From NCBI RefSeq assembly GCF_021869535.1, contig NW_026262581.1:115906771-115970770 (forward strand): DNA of 64,000 nt, given 5' to 3'. Below the pieces are notes generated by a model that saw nothing but the letters and a program-made list of their open reading frames with translations, was not told the DNA's origin and did no database searches. A program made the position numbers and the translations under genes. The DNA is from Mytilus californianus. Taxonomy: Eukaryota > Mollusca > Bivalvia > Mytilida > Mytilidae. Below, piece after piece: positions 1 through 13,022 of the stretch (the stretch's first letter is position 1; the number at the start of each line of letters is the position of its first letter).

Positions 1-1200
1 TATCAACAGAAATAAATAATGTATTCATTCAACCAGCAAAACTTTGATTAAAAACACAAATCTATCATATCTGTGTATAAAATTACACTTGTGTATTGTT
101 GAAGACTGAGGAATCATACAATGTATTCTAGATGTCTTTTGGTAATTTGTGCCATTGGGTTTCTATCATGTCCTTATGTTCACAGTCATCAACAATTGTT
201 TTTTTTTTTATGATTTAGTAATTTGAAGTTTTGAACTTGTTTTCTACTCACTGCATGCCAAGCCAACTCCTTACAAGAGATGACCCAGGTCAAATGAAAA
301 CTGTCAAAGAGCATATTATGCTTATGTGCATGTTATAAATATTCACATACAAAACATTTTCTATGATCTTCTATTAATGTTCATGTAATATTATTTCCTA
401 TGAATGAAACTTAAGAACTGGAAAATAAAAATTGATAGACCCCCTCCTAAAAAATGTTCAGCACAATCATTCTAAGAACCATTCATATCAAATGTTGTTT
501 AGCTATAATGTTTAGCTACTACATGTACTGTTAATCATAAGAAAAATATGATCTCATTTAATTAATTTCTTACAATCACCAGTGGCGGATCCAGAACTTT
601 TCATAAGGGGGGGGGCCCGCTGACTGACCTAAGGGGGAGCCCCCCCCCCCCCCCACCCCCCCCCCACCCCCCCGGATTCGCCTATGATCACTAATGTCAT
701 ACCAATCCAGTAAGGATCTCTGCCTAAAAGTGGCTCAATGCATCATCTAACATTTAAATTTGTATAGTTTAAATCTTGATGTTTTCAGCTTGGATGATTT
801 GATTAAAGTTTAAGTCCAGAGACAAATATTACATGCATATCAGGATGAGAACAAGTTAATGTAGTATGAATATGAACCCTGCTTTGTACTAGACAGATAT
901 ACTGAGCCAGATATTTAACATGCTAGTTACACAAAGCAAGAGTCTGCATGAAGACATAACATCATAAATTGGTATCCACAAAACTAAAAGAAGCCACAGT
1001 GTATGATAAATCATAACTGTAACCTTAAGTACTAAGAGATCCCTGTAATGTCATGAATGTTTTATAAAAATAATGTTGAAAGTTTTCTTCAATTTTTTCT
1101 TCAAATATATGCAAGTTTATAAAAGTTACATTCACATTTTTCTTGCATATATTTGTACATACACTTAGGCTTATAGAATATCACAACTACAGAAATTATC
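1..1200. other. Intron of the TMEM168 homologue; no coding signal
   Basis: AT-rich sequence with no exon that continues TMEM168. At 583-600 there is an end of the CAGTGGCGGATCCAGAA repeat family followed by G and C runs (607-675). Confidence 0.5.
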
Positions 1201-1204
1201 TTAC

Positions 1205-2445
1205 TTATGACCAGTTACAGGAGCAATAACAGCATAGCCTGTTGCTGTGCCACCAAGATTATCGCCAAGGTACCAGAACAAACTAAGTGTCATACATTCT
1301 ATTGGAAGTACCAGCAATATCATTCCTAAACTGTATGACTTTCTGGTTTCCCATCCTAATCCTCCAAGTAGAACTGTAGTCAACAAAGTTATACAGATGA
1401 GTCTTTGTGAAATCAAACTGAAATGGCGAACTCCTTTTGAAGCCATTATTCTGCTCATATTCTTACGCTCGTCAGTCAAGCTGTTATATGTAAGATTGCA
1501 TTCAGTGATTTTGGACATCAGTTTCCAGCATGTTATAAAGTACGTCAAATGAAAACACAGCCAGATACAGGCAAAGACAACAGTTAAAGGTACAACAATG
1601 TACCACTCTTTGTGAGTGGCTGACAATTTGCCAATCACAGCACCAGTAGCAATGTTAAAGGCAAATACAACAAGAACGAAAATGTATCTTAAAAATTTGG
1701 AAAGATTAAAAAATCCTTGCCATCTTTGAAGTGTTGTTAAACCAGAAAAATATAAATCAATAAATGGTTCAAAGGAATGCCTTGCTGCAAAACAGGCTAG
1801 TCCATAAAAGTTTCCTGACAACCCAACCTCCTGAAAAATCACAAAAACAGAAACACACACCATTGCTATAAAACTCAGTAATCCTAGGAATGATTTTAGT
1901 CTAATAGACGCTAAATTTACATTAAATGCAAGCACCAAAAGTGAAAAAGATAAGGCATCTTTTCCAGTTACAAGTGTTGAGATCATTAATCCAATACTTT
2001 CTAGAATTTGTACTGTTGTAAACATCTTTGCTTCATGTTTGACTAAATGTAACATCCTCTCTAACAGATTCCAACACCATGTTAATACAGCACTTGTTAC
2101 CAACAAAACATTTGTCACTTCTTGTGACATTACAAACTCTATCTCTTTTTGATCTGCAAATATTATTATGCCAAGTATACATCCTAGCCATATATGTAAT
2201 AATGTTTGTCCAATAAGTTCAAAGTTAAAGTAATATCGCAAAGCACAGGAGACTGCAAAAATGAAAAATCCAAGTATGGCAAATCCTAGAATCACATTGT
2301 TCTGTGTAAACTGCCATTGTGTGTACAGTCCCAAACCTAATGCTACAACTAATACTACACTAGGCAAATATCCCAGGTAAGTCAGATTAGCTTTTGCTTT
2401 ACGGTCAACCATGTCATCCTCTTTGGCAGCTTCTGTCTCCATCAT
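1205..2445 (-). CDS. TMEM168: TMEM168 homologue, N-terminal membrane exon (partial gene)
   Basis: A single open exon encodes about 413 residues with ten or so hydrophobic segments. The best landmarks are RIMASKGVRHFSLISQRL near residue 335 and LGDNLGGTATGYAV near residue 395, which match the TMEM168 family closely, as do YLGYLP near residue 24 and FIDLYFSGL in the middle. TMEM168 is a multi-pass membrane protein of about 700 residues in vertebrates, so this exon is roughly its N-terminal 60 percent. The apparent stop at 1201-1203 is probably intronic: on the minus strand CATAA is followed by GTAAGA, a good donor, so the exon should end at 1205 in phase 2 and the C-terminal exons lie beyond the window edge. 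The start is the first of two consecutive ATGs (2445). Family identity is from memory. Confidence 0.85.
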
Positions 2446-2489
2446 GGAACTTTATTATATATGTATTGTTCTTGTTCTTGATTGAAAAC
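2446..2489 (-). other. 5' UTR part of the TMEM168 exon with splice acceptor
   Basis: On the minus strand TTATTTTGTAG ends at 2490, a plausible acceptor 45 bases before the ATG. This suggests a non-coding first exon further right. Inference from splice consensus only. Confidence 0.4.
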
Positions 2490-2639
2490 CTACAAAATAA
2501 TCATAATATTCTATATCAAAGTAGGAAATGGAGCAAAAATTATATACACAACAGTGTGGGGGAGGGGATCCCCTACCAGGTCCATTTCAACTATTCAAAG
2601 CTATGTCACATGTTACCAATTGCTTGAGGTGTTTCTGTA

Positions 2640-4030
2640 TTTGTTGGTTACAAATACATAAGTGCATACACTGAAATGTCTCGCCTGCTTTACTGACCAA
2701 TGATTTTATGTTGATAGTCCTAAATATAGTTTTACTACAAGTATTGCATAAACTTCACATGATCCAAGAAAATGAGGTCAAGTTCTGATAAACCAAGCCA
2801 GAAATACATGTACACCTTACAATCATTTCATACACCAAATATAGTTGACCTATTGCTTATAGTATATACATGTACAAGAAACAGACCATGGAAACTTTAT
2901 AGTGACCAATGAACAATGAAGATGAGGTCAAGGTCAGATTAACCCTGCCAGTCAGACATGTACACCTTACAATCATTCCATGCTTTAAATATAGTTGACC
3001 TATTGTATATAGTATCTGAGAAACAAATTTAACCAGGAAAACTTAACATTGACCACTGAACCATGAAAATGAGGTCAAGGTCAGATGATAACTGCTAGAC
3101 AGAACTGTCGGAGTGAGACGTATACACCTTACAATCATTCCATACACCAAATATAGTTGACCTATTGCTTATAGTTTAAGAAAAACAGACCAAAACATAA
3201 AAACTTAACATTTAGCAATAAACCGTAAAAATGAGGTCAAGGTTGAATAAAACCTGCCAGACCAGAGGCCGATTTAGTGGAACCCCCTCCCTTCCCCCTT
3301 TTTGGAAAAAATTTGGTTGATTATTTAGGGAATCACTGAAGCATGACTGGAGTGGGCCCCCTCTTTAGCAGTCAGTAGGCCCCTCTTATGAAAATTTCTG
3401 GATCCGCCACTGCAGACTTGTACATCTTGTAAAATATTTCCATACATCAACTACATGTATAGTTGACCTATTGCATACAGTATTAGAAAAACAGACCAAA
3501 ACACAAAAACTTAAATTTAATCACTGAACTGTGAAAATGAGGTCAAGGTGAGATGACACCTGCCAGTTGGACATGTACATGTACACCTTACAATCATTCC
3601 ATACATCAAATAAAGTTGACCTTTTGCTTATACGTGTGTAGTATCTGAGACATGACTTGACCACGAAAACTTAACCTTGTTCACTGATCCATGATGAAAT
3701 AAGGTGGAGGTCAACTCCTGACCGTCAAGTGAAAACAGGCATGAGGACCTTGCAAGGTACGCACATATCAAATATAGTTATCCTATTACTCACAGTAAGA
3801 GAGAAATTAAGATTACAAAAAATTTTAACTTTTTTTTCAAGTAGTCACTTAACCATGAAAATGAGGTCAAGGACAATGGACATATAACAAAACATAAGGC
3901 ATCTATATACAAAGTATGAAGCATCCAGGTCTTCTACCTTCTGAAATATTAAGCTTTTAAGAAGTCAGTTAAACATTATTTATTCTGTTTGTGTACGTAA
4001 CAAAATGAGTAATGCTCATTTAACATAAGT
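2640..4030. repeat. Tandem array built on 'aaaatgaggtcaaggtcag' units
   Basis: Five or more diverged copies of a unit of about 270 bases. Each copy carries aaaatgaggtcaaggtcag, then 'cttacaatcattccatacacc', then 'atagttgacctattgcttatag'. The same family returns at 48600-49500 and 59315-60080. A short insertion at about 3258-3415 ends in tctggatccgccactg, the terminus of another family. No protein signal is visible. Confidence 0.8.
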
Positions 4031-4110
4031 TTTTATAGCAGTCAAAATTAATTAGTTCTCTGGGGAAACTCACCTCAGATCAATCAGCCTGGAAGATTTC
4101 TGTAAATTAA

Positions 4111-4213
4111 TAGTTATTCGATGAGGACGCGGTGTGTCAGTGTAAGATCACCCCGATGGCCGGAGGCCAGAGGGTGATCTTACACTGACACACCAAATTC
4201 GAATGTGATAACT
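4111..4213. repeat. Fold-back element with perfect 23-bp stem
   Basis: Bases 4131-4153 and 4172-4194 are exact reverse complements (ggtgtgtcagtgtaagatca...), separated by an 18-base loop. Weaker pairing of tagttat with ataacta extends the hairpin outward. It looks like a small inverted-repeat MITE. Confidence 0.75.
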
Positions 4214-4397
4214 ATTTCACATCCCAGCTGTTCTAGAATGTATAAAAAAAACATTTATGCTTCATCAAATCTAGTTTAGAACGCTACACAATCATTATAA
4301 TATACTTTATATATTACTATATAGTATATGCCCTTTATGAGCCCCAGACACAATGTTTAAATATGTTAAATTAACAGTGAGTTTGTATCCCGTCTTC

Positions 4398-4471
4398 CTG
4401 GTGTAGGGGTATGAATCGTGGGTCTATATGCTAAAGGTCTTGAGTTCAAACCCAACATAGACACTGGATTT
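4398..4471 (+). other. tRNA-like sequence, possible SINE head or decayed tRNA
   Basis: TGGTGTAGGGGTATGA resembles an A box, and GGTCTTGAGTTCAAACCC about 40 bases later resembles a B box. The acceptor stem does not pair well, so it is not a functional tRNA. A tRNA-derived SINE head or pseudogene is possible; chance resemblance cannot be excluded. Confidence 0.3.
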
Positions 4472-4782
4472 TTTTCTACATAAATTTTGATAGTTAATCT
4501 TTTCCATATAAATTTATGTAAGTTTTATTGTGGATTTGATATTCCCGCCAAAATGATACAGAACAAAGGTAAGCATGCAGAACAAAGAAACTCAAGCTAG
4601 GGTGATCTGGTAGAGGTGATCCAGCTCAGATCACTCCTGGTAGAACAAAGGAGCTCGGATGTAAGTACAAAGATCATTAATAAGCTGATTGTTAAATTTG
4701 TAGTTTTTAATTAAACTTTACTATAAAACAAGCTTTATATATAAAAAAGAAGATGTGGTACAACATAAGAACAAACTATAAT

Positions 4783-5747
4783 AAACTGCTTCGCTGAGCG
4801 CAACTGGATACGCCCGCAAAGGTCCAACCCTGAACAGTTGGGACAAAAATGGACACAATATTCCAGCTTGATACAGGTCTGAATTTGGATTGTATTAAAT
4901 ATTTAACATATTATAGGTTTCTGAATAAATGTAGTCAAAGAACTTGAAATTGGTAATATGAATTGAGTTTATATTCAATTAAAGATTTCTTGCTGTTGTG
5001 CAATACACTGTGCTGTTGCCCAATACTAAGTAAATTTGTTGTCAGACTATAAACAATTAAAGTTCAATTAATTCTCAATGTCATATTAAAAATTTATGAA
5101 AATGTAAAGGGAGCTTAAATCAATAGATATAAATAATTCACTACAGTTTCATGAGAATTTCTGACAGCATTTTTGAGTTATTGTCCAAAAACTGGAAAAT
5201 CCCCCCTTTTTTAATGAATAAAACCCCATAACTCAGAAATGTAAAATGTAAAATTTATAAAATTCTAAACGGAGCTTACATCAATAGATATAAACAATTC
5301 ACCAAAGTTTCATAAGAACTGCTGAAAGCATTTTTGATTTTTTGTCTGAAAACTGAAAAATCCCCCTTTTTTTTATGAATAAAACCCTGTAACTCGGAAA
5401 TGTAAAATCTGAAATATATAAAAATCAAAAGGGAGCTCTTGTCAATAGATATAAACAATTCACCACAATTTCTTGCAAGTTGGTGATAGCATTCTCGAGT
5501 TATTGTCCGAAAACTGGAAAATCCCCCTTTTTTTAATGAATAAAACCCCATAACTCAGAAACGTAAAATCTAAAATTTATAAAAAACGAAAGGGAGCTCA
5601 CGTCAATAGATATAAACAATTCACTAAAGTTTTATGCAAATTGATTAAAGCGTTTTTGAATTAATGTCCGACATGTTGACGACGGACAGACGGACAGACA
5701 GACGGACAACGGTATACCATAATACGTCCCGTAAACGGGCGTATAAA
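4783..5747 (-). repeat. Element with ATACGCCCG inverted ends and internal 160-bp tandem units
   Basis: The left end (ggatacgcccgcaaag) and right end (acgggcgtataaaa) are inverted. The left third matches the 3' module seen at 31310-31414 and 58367-58640 (ggttcgacc...gtgtccat...aagcttga). The rest is four tandem copies (5070-5690) of a unit containing 'ataaaaccccataactcagaaa' and 'gtcaatagatataaacaattca'. No coding capacity. Confidence 0.6.
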
Positions 5748-6307
5748 AATCAGTTGAAAAAGGCTTAACTCATCAGATGGATACAAATAGAAATACACCT
5801 TAAAAAAAACACAGAGTGGACGTGGCCGGGTACAAATGTACTTGTACATCCCAACAACAAAAAGACACTAAGTACCAATCTGAGAGTACTCGCAGTTATT
5901 GACAGCTAGTTCAAAGCCAATTACAACTAGTAAAAAAAATCTTGCATCTAAGACTAAATTATCAATCAGTACACATCCAACATCCAAATGATTTAGTGTA
6001 TCATGTGTATAGACGTCATAAACAGTCGGAGAATAACATGACCTTGTGCAATGCCAAGATACAGGTATCGACAGATTGTAGATCCATGAAAGTGCATATG
6101 TATATAACAATAATATTTAGTTTGCTTTTAATTTACTGATAACAAAATCAATATTAATACCAATAAAAACAATATTCAAAGATCTAATTACAGTGTTGAA
6201 TTGGTAACCTTTTAGAATAAGTTTATTTAAAGGATCGATAAGTTTACCAGGATCATTTCTAAATTTCCGGGCACGCTAAACAATATCTCCGTAAAAATGA
6301 GGATGTG

Positions 6308-6700
6308 CTATCCCGTTTGAAATAAGTTTTCTACAGGTACAACCAATCTCAAAACCAAATCTTTATATCTATGGAAGAATTTAGTAAAGGTTTTAAGTAA
6401 TTTTTGGTAACGAAATTCCTGACTTAATAATTTACCAGTAATACATAGATTACGTTCATTAAAATCTAAAACGTCACAACAGACACGGGCATAGCGAACG
6501 AGTTGTGAAATATAAACACCGTAAGATGGTGCCAAAACATCACCATCCAAAAAAGGTAAATTAACAATAGGGAATGAAAAATCGTCCCTTTTGTCGTAAA
6601 TTTTAGTGTGGAGTTTCCCGTGTAAAACTGAAATATCTAAATCTAAGCAAGGACAATTATTACCATTTACATTTGATTTATTTAAAGTAAGTTCCTTTGT
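6308..6700 (-). pseudogene. Reverse-transcriptase-type ORF fragment
   Basis: The minus strand reads through NCPCLDLDISVLHGKL, TKIYDKRDDFSFPIVN and then APSYGVYISQLVRYARVC and FHRYKDLVL. I recognise this string of motifs from the C-terminal part of reverse-transcriptase proteins common in aquatic invertebrate genomes. It is cut at both sides and has no catalytic motif, so it is a dead fragment. A small related piece lies at about 26590-26665. I am not sure which retroelement class it belongs to. Confidence 0.5.
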
Positions 6701-7073
6701 TTACATTGAAAATGAAGTCATATATGAATTCCTAACAGTCATTCCAACATTGGATACATTTCTGTAATTCAGTTATTTTTTCACCAGAAATTATGCTGGG
6801 AATTTAATTTTTTTTGGCAATTTGTAAAAGACTTATTAATTGTTCAGCCCCAGTCGTGAAATCAATTACAATGTACATGTATGTAGGTTATCTAGTTGTT
6901 TTAAATGATAGTGATTTTTGGTTTCAAATGTCTTAATTTGTAAAATTGCAAATAAATGGTGGCCTTAGTTATATACTAATAAGATTCAAAATCATTTAAC
7001 TGTAGTTTTATTTTAGGAAAAAAATCAGTATTTAAATAGTTATTTATATACAGACTTAGTTCTCTTTCACACT

Positions 7074-7390
7074 CAGGGTTCTCACTTAGGCGAGTCCATG
7101 AGTCCTAGACTCATGAAAATCTGTCTGGACTCACCATTTTCAAAACTGGTGAGTCCAAAGATGCATCAAGATTGAAATATTTTGTATAAACTGAACACAC
7201 ATATCATCATTTTAAAGCAAAAGTTTAAAAGAAATCTGAATTTCATTTCTCTATTAGCATGATTAGGTCATGGAGACTAAAATGATAAATTATATTGCAA
7301 TAAAATATCTTCTTCTTACTGTTGGACTCACCATGGCCAAAAATGACGAGTCCCTGGACTCGCCTTCAAAAATCCTTAGTGAGAACCCTG
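7074..7390. mobile_element. Short element with CAGGGTTCTCAC inverted repeats
   Basis: Starts cagggttctcacttagg and ends ccttagtgagaaccctg, with further inverted pairing of GAGTCC-rich sequence inside. Size (317 bp) and termini suit an hAT-type MITE. I could not define a clear target duplication. Confidence 0.6.
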
Positions 7391-7827
7391 ATACTTGCCT
7401 CATATTATCCTTATTAATGGGTATTACATGTATTATACCCTGAAATGGGTATCAATTTAATTTACAGTTATAAAAAATTAAACTTTCGATATCAGGATAT
7501 TTGTTGTCATGCCATGTAATTATGAATTACTTTTCTATTACTTTCAAATATTTGCTTGGACATTTAAATCATTTTTGGCTTTTCTGATGCAATCACACAT
7601 CATGCACTTGTATATCGTAATTTTGTGTATGCAATATGTCAAATATGAATAATGATGTGAGGCAAACACAAATAACAGATGCCCTTGTATTATTTGTTGA
7701 TGCCAGGTGACTTTATTCAGTTGTCATTGGTAGACAGCAAATACTTTTGACATTAAATGGAAAAGGTCAATTTAAAGAACCAAGTGGCAAGTAGGAACGT
7801 CTATCCCTAAAAATAATAAAGGAAATA

Positions 7828-8200
7828 TAAAAAAGAAGATGTGGTATGATTGCCAATAAGACAACTCTTCACAAGAGACCAAATGACACAGAAATAACAA
7901 CTATAGGTCACCATACTGCCTTCAACAATGAGCAAAGCCCATACCGCAAAGTCAGCTATAAAAGGCCCCGAAATGACAAATGTTTTGTAAAACAATTCAA
8001 ATGAGAAAACTAACGGCCTAATTTATGTACAAAATAATGTACGAAAAACAAATATGTAACACAGCAACAAACAACAACCACTGAATTACAGGCTCCTGAC
8101 TTGGGACAGGCACATACAGAATGTGGCATGGTTAAACATGTTAGAAAGCGCCCAACCCTCCCCCTAACCTGGGACAGTGGTGTAACAGTACAACATACAT
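7828..8200. repeat. Dispersed 'gtggtatgattgccaat' element, long copy
   Basis: Contains gtggtatgattgccaataag, then 'aactataggtcaccatac', 'aaagtcagctataaaagg' and 'aaccactgaattacaggctcc'. Other copies or pieces are at 22060-22200, 22265-22320 (inverted), 26205-26550, 49590-49650 (inverted), 51107-51240 and 59385-59470. The reading frames it contains are shadows of a non-coding repeat. Confidence 0.75.
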
Positions 8201-8787
8201 ATAAGAATGAATTATAAAAATCAGTTGAAAAAGGCTTAACTCATCAGATGGATACAAATAGAAATACATCTAACAAAAACACAGAGTGGACGTGGCCGGG
8301 AAAGTCAAGTGAATTACATTTTAATTTAAAGCATCCTTGAAATTAGACAAAAAAAATTATACCTACAATTAGTAAATTGAGGGGGTTCCTATATTTGTAC
8401 AATGTAGGTATAACATGTTAAACAGTGCACGTATAAAAGTTTGTCATTTATTTCTATTATGATACAAGGGTAGAAATGGCCTTTATTGTTCAGCATCCAT
8501 TTTTCCTACAATTTCCTTAATTTTTTATCATCATTCGTCAAATCTCATTATCTAGCTTCCATTTAATAGCATCAAATGGAGTTAAATGTTAAATTGTTAA
8601 TCGTTGACGTTATTCTAACAAATATTTTACTGTCATTCGTCAAGTTGGGTTCCCCATTCCTAACCTACATGTATGATAAGATCATAGTCGACCTTCCCAT
8701 GGATAGAAACAAGTGCCTGTGCTCTGATATAATTTACAGATATAGCTATTTAAATTTAACATGTTTTTTTTTAAAGAAGTAAATAGT

Positions 8788-8876
8788 GGAATGTAATCAA
8801 TTACACTTAAAAACAATTTTATTGTAATGTAATCAATTACACTTAAAAACAATTTTATTGTAATGTAATTAATTAC
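8788..8876. repeat. 42-bp tandem duplication
   Basis: The block 'tgtaatcaattacacttaaaaacaattttattg' occurs twice with a partial third copy. It contains the palindromic core gtaatcaattac and may be a remnant of transposon termini. Confidence 0.7.
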
Positions 8877-9716
8877 TAAAATGGCATGTTATAATTTTCC
8901 CCAGGTCTGATGACAGCTATTATCATGAACTTAATAAATGTTTTTTAAGAATGAAAATTCTGAGGTGGATAGTGTTTGAACTGTAAACTTGTATCCAATA
9001 TTTATGAGAAGTCAATTGATTTTAGATTTTAAGTACTACATTATTTGATGTGCATGTTATTTATATAAAATTAAGGCTCAACTGTACAGCAGTGGAAAGC
9101 TTTTAGAATTTTATGATAAAGAGGATAGTGTTTGAACAGTAAACGTTTATCAGTGGGCAGGAGTTATTCGTTGGCAGAATATATAGATTGTGAAAGGCTG
9201 GACAATTAGATTAAGTATTAAATATTTAATTTCGTTTATATGGTGATGGATTAGTCTGCATGCTGTAATTAAGTTAGTGTTTTATTAACTTTAAGTTTAT
9301 GAAAATAAACTGTAAGCCAATTTAAGAGTGCTCCGTGTGTAAAGGTTAGGGTGCAAATAAGCACGCTTTAGAAGCGAAGCTTCTGGTAGAGGAGGAAGAT
9401 AAAGACTAGGTAACATGTAACAGTCTTAGCCCTAACAGGATCTACCCACTTTCAGAACCATAGAGGCTTTAAAACTAAACTAGGGTAGTCCACCCGTATA
9501 CATACATGCTGAATTCATTTCAATATACATTCGTTTTCCATTCAGTTCAGCTACTAAGTGTCATTTGTTTGCATAAGTAACCCCGTTGCTTGCTATCACC
9601 ATGCCGGAAGTGTCATTTGACAAATAAAATACATGCTATTCGGGAACACTCCGAATTTCCGTAAATTAAAAAGATGATTTTTCAGTGTTGCAAGCAAAGT
9701 TCTGTAGCGGAGTATT

Positions 9717-10917
9717 CAGTGGCGGATTTACCGGGGGGGCACAGGGGGCACGTGCCCCCCCAGTCGAGGTCACCAAAAACATTTTCTCACATAGTTTTAT
9801 TGCTACTGTATCTGCTTATCTAGATATCTAGATAGAAAATCAAGACACAGCTTGATTTTACTTCCTAAACTGGTCATTAATTAACCCCAGCTTCAACATG
9901 CGTGATTTATGACAAGTTATCGATGGGTGTGTAAATATTGACACCTTTGTGTAATGTCTATAATATCCAAAAGCATTTATGTAAACTACATGTACATGTA
10001 CATGCTGGTTGGAATTAATACGAATATATTAACAGGATCAATATCGATTAACAAGTGAAATCTTCTTATCAGGAAAGAAATTACCAACTAAAATCGGTCT
10101 TAAAAGAATATGTAAAAATAGATGTTTAGTGTCAAGAAGGTTAGTATCGATATGAGATATACGTCTTTATTACCAAACACTCACATTGTATACGGTTTCT
10201 GGGGAATGTGTCTTTCTCAGGACAGTCTTTTTCGAACTTTATTAAACAACTGTTACAAACAATTTTTTCAATGCATACAGCATTTTTATTTAAACTCAAA
10301 TGTCGTGTTTCTTTTCCTCATATTTTTTATGGAAACAATCGATTTGTCTTTAAAAAAACATCCCGTTCCACAAAACATGAATGGTCTGTGCCTGATATAT
10401 AATCATCAATAAAATGATATTGTATTTTTGAAAACCTACTTATAGTACAGTAATATTTGTATATTTTTTCTTGTTTCAATTACCGTGTATGAGGGTATGA
10501 ATAGGTTACCGTGAATAAGGGTATGTATAGGTTACCGTGAATGAGGGTATGAATGGTTTACCGTGAATGAGGGTATGAATGGGGTTTACAGATTAGAGAA
10601 TACTAGTAATGGTCAAAAAGTAAAGACTAGAAAAAAAAATGGGCCCAAAAAATATAGAAAACAGATTAAGGGTGTTGAACTATAAAGAATAGAGGACATT
10701 ATGCAGCAAATAAAAGAGTAGAAAGAAATGGACCCAAAATTAATTAAAAGATATAGAAATGAAGACCTGAACCCCCCCCCCCCCCCCACACACACACACA
10801 CACGACCACCATCATCCCCAATACATGACACCACCACCATATATACATCTCTAAACAAATCTTTAAATTTGGTTTCATGGTGCCCCCCCAGACATCGAGG
10901 TTCTGGATCCGCCCCTG
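9717..10917. mobile_element. Non-autonomous element, CAGTGGCGGAT ends, 6-bp target duplication
   Basis: The left end is cagtggcggatttaccgg and the right end is ggatccgcccctg. AGTATT lies directly outside both ends (9711-9716 and 10918-10923). Inside are four copies of a 32-bp unit 'ttaccgtgaatgagggtatgaat' (about 10480-10580) and a C/CA tract near 10775-10800. No transposase is visible. Solo or short relatives occur at 583, about 3412 and 53508. Confidence 0.65.
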
Positions 10918-10923
10918 AGTATT

Positions 10924-12600
10924 GTATATTTACTGACTTGGGTCAAGTCTAGAAGGGTTGTGTTTAAAACAAAGAAAATTCCGTATTTTTGAGATTTACA
11001 AGTAATATCACCGTATTAAATATATTTGTGCGAAATACCACTTTTGGAATTCAGCTTCAAATCCTTGCACAGAGTAATAAATATTACTGACCAAAAAGTT
11101 TTGATCAAATTATGATATCAAATTCTGTTGTACTAAAATATTTGAGTTTTCGTTCGTGAAATTGTAGGAGTCGATTCAAACACGAAAATAGAACTAGCAA
11201 AGAAAATGACACTATATACAGGCTTGAACATCTTCTTCTTCTTCCGAATACGGGAGTAGACTCCTAGGTAGGAGTGTAAAACTTCCCGGAACAACACGAA
11301 AGGAAAGTTATAAAATTTGGTATTATAATTACCATGAAATATTTTTATTTGTGCTTTTGTTTTTATTTTTTAGAATGTTTTCATTCTTTTGCCGTTACCA
11401 ATGTGCTCTTTGTGTTTAACTTATATGTTAAATGCTATGCTTTGATATTCAAGTGGTTTATGTTTTCCATATATGTATGCACATATATTGTATACAATGT
11501 AATCCATTTGAAAAATGAATCTAGAGTTTGTGTTTTGTAGCTTAATTGTTGAAAATTCACTTTAGTTGAATAGAACCTAAATGAAATAAGATTGAACTAA
11601 ACAACTAAAATCAAGTTCTTTAAAACGTTTCCACTGCCAAAGATTTATGTTATCTTACTATACAAATCCTTGACAGTACATAAGTATTCAAATATAGTGT
11701 GAATACCTTTATCAAAATATTTTATTAAGTCAAACTGTTCTCAAACTGGATTAACTTCTTGAAAATAGAAAATAAGATGTAGTATGACTTCCAGTGAGAC
11801 GACTATAGCAACTAAAGACCAAAGAATATCATCAACTTCAGTTCATCGTACGGGTTTTAACCTTTGGCTAGCGAAGATGTGAATGTCTCAATTCAGATTT
11901 CTTACAATAAATTAAGACGATTACTTTATCCTTGACCACGGCATGTGGTTTCTAGTTTCTTCATTGATTTAAAAGAAAAGACGATGGGGAAACTACAATA
12001 AAACTGAGTATTTTTTACAGTTGTACTTGCCATATAGTTGTTGATGCATTTGTTATCTCTGAAACAATTTAATTTTATATAACTCATTAAATAAGGCACC
12101 AGCATTTGATCTTAACTGGACCAACCTCGATATCTTCTGAAACACGTGTAACGTACATTGCCTTATCATATATACATATATGCGACCAATGAATGTATAT
12201 TTAAACTGTAAGTATTTCTACCTGTCAACATTCAATACATTTTATTTACAAACAGCCTTTAGAATATATGAACAATTAACTCAAAGAGCGTATGGAATAA
12301 CCTTCTAAAAAGACGGTCGTTTAAAATCTTTTGGGACCTTTTCAAGCATACCATGATTTATTTATTTAGTTTTCACTCATTGTAACGTTACTATTACATT
12401 TTGTTTGTTTTTTAATAGAAGTCTGAGGTCACGAAATTTTAATAAATTTGTCTCTTGAAAAGAAATATAATAACAATGCTGTTGGAAACAATTATTTAAA
12501 GCTACCATTATTGTTCAAAAATGAATTGAACTCGGAAATATTTTGTTTGATGTGAAGGAACTATCATGATTTATCAACAGATATACGGGAAAACGGACCA
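10924..12600. other. Intergenic, no gene seen
   Basis: AT-rich sequence with only short non-conserved reading frames. It precedes the first SPEC3/Stum gene and may hold its regulatory DNA, but I see no specific site. Confidence 0.4.
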
Positions 12601-12617
12601 CGATAAACTTACAAATG

Positions 12618-12626
12618 TATAAAAAG
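12618..12626 (+). promoter_or_regulatory. Possible TATA box of the SPEC3-FYVE gene
   Basis: TATAAAAAG lies 110 bases upstream of the first in-frame ATG. It fits the consensus, but in DNA this AT-rich it could be chance. Confidence 0.3.
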
Positions 12627-12727
12627 TTAGAAACGAACTTTGGTCTTACTTTAACTGTGAATCTGACTATACAAGCTAACTTCTTGCATTCCTGTGATGT
12701 AATATGATGTCTGTACATTAGTTGAAA

Positions 12728-13022
12728 ATGACAAATAATTCAAATCATTCTAGACCTGGATTGCCCGACAGGATAGATAGATTATCAGACAGGGGAACAA
12801 TTGTTAGAATAGATAGATTAACAGACAGAGGAACAAGTGGGAGAACAGAAACGACAGATACAACTTTAGTACTTCCAGAATATACACTGAATGGCAGACA
12901 TGCTAATTTTGCTAGTCAACGTGAACTTGTGGAAACAGAGGACGATGAATTCACAGTACCAATACTTCCTATGGGATTAGCCGTTACCTGTGGTGTTCTT
13001 AACTTTATTTTACCTGGATTCG
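12728..13022 (+). CDS. SPEC3-FYVE gene, exon 1
   Basis: The ATG at 12728 is the first after an in-frame TAG at 12719. The exon ends GGATTCG|GTAAAT in phase 1, inside the glycine of the PGFG motif, the same place as in the paralogue at 29503. An upstream TTG in frame is not needed. Confidence 0.8.

Noticed and set aside
583-3412. Inverted CAGTGGCGGATCC words around the TMEM168 exon as one transposon
   Set aside because: The flanks show no target duplication and the sequence next to each word belongs to separate short copies; a transposon carrying this conserved exon is unlikely.
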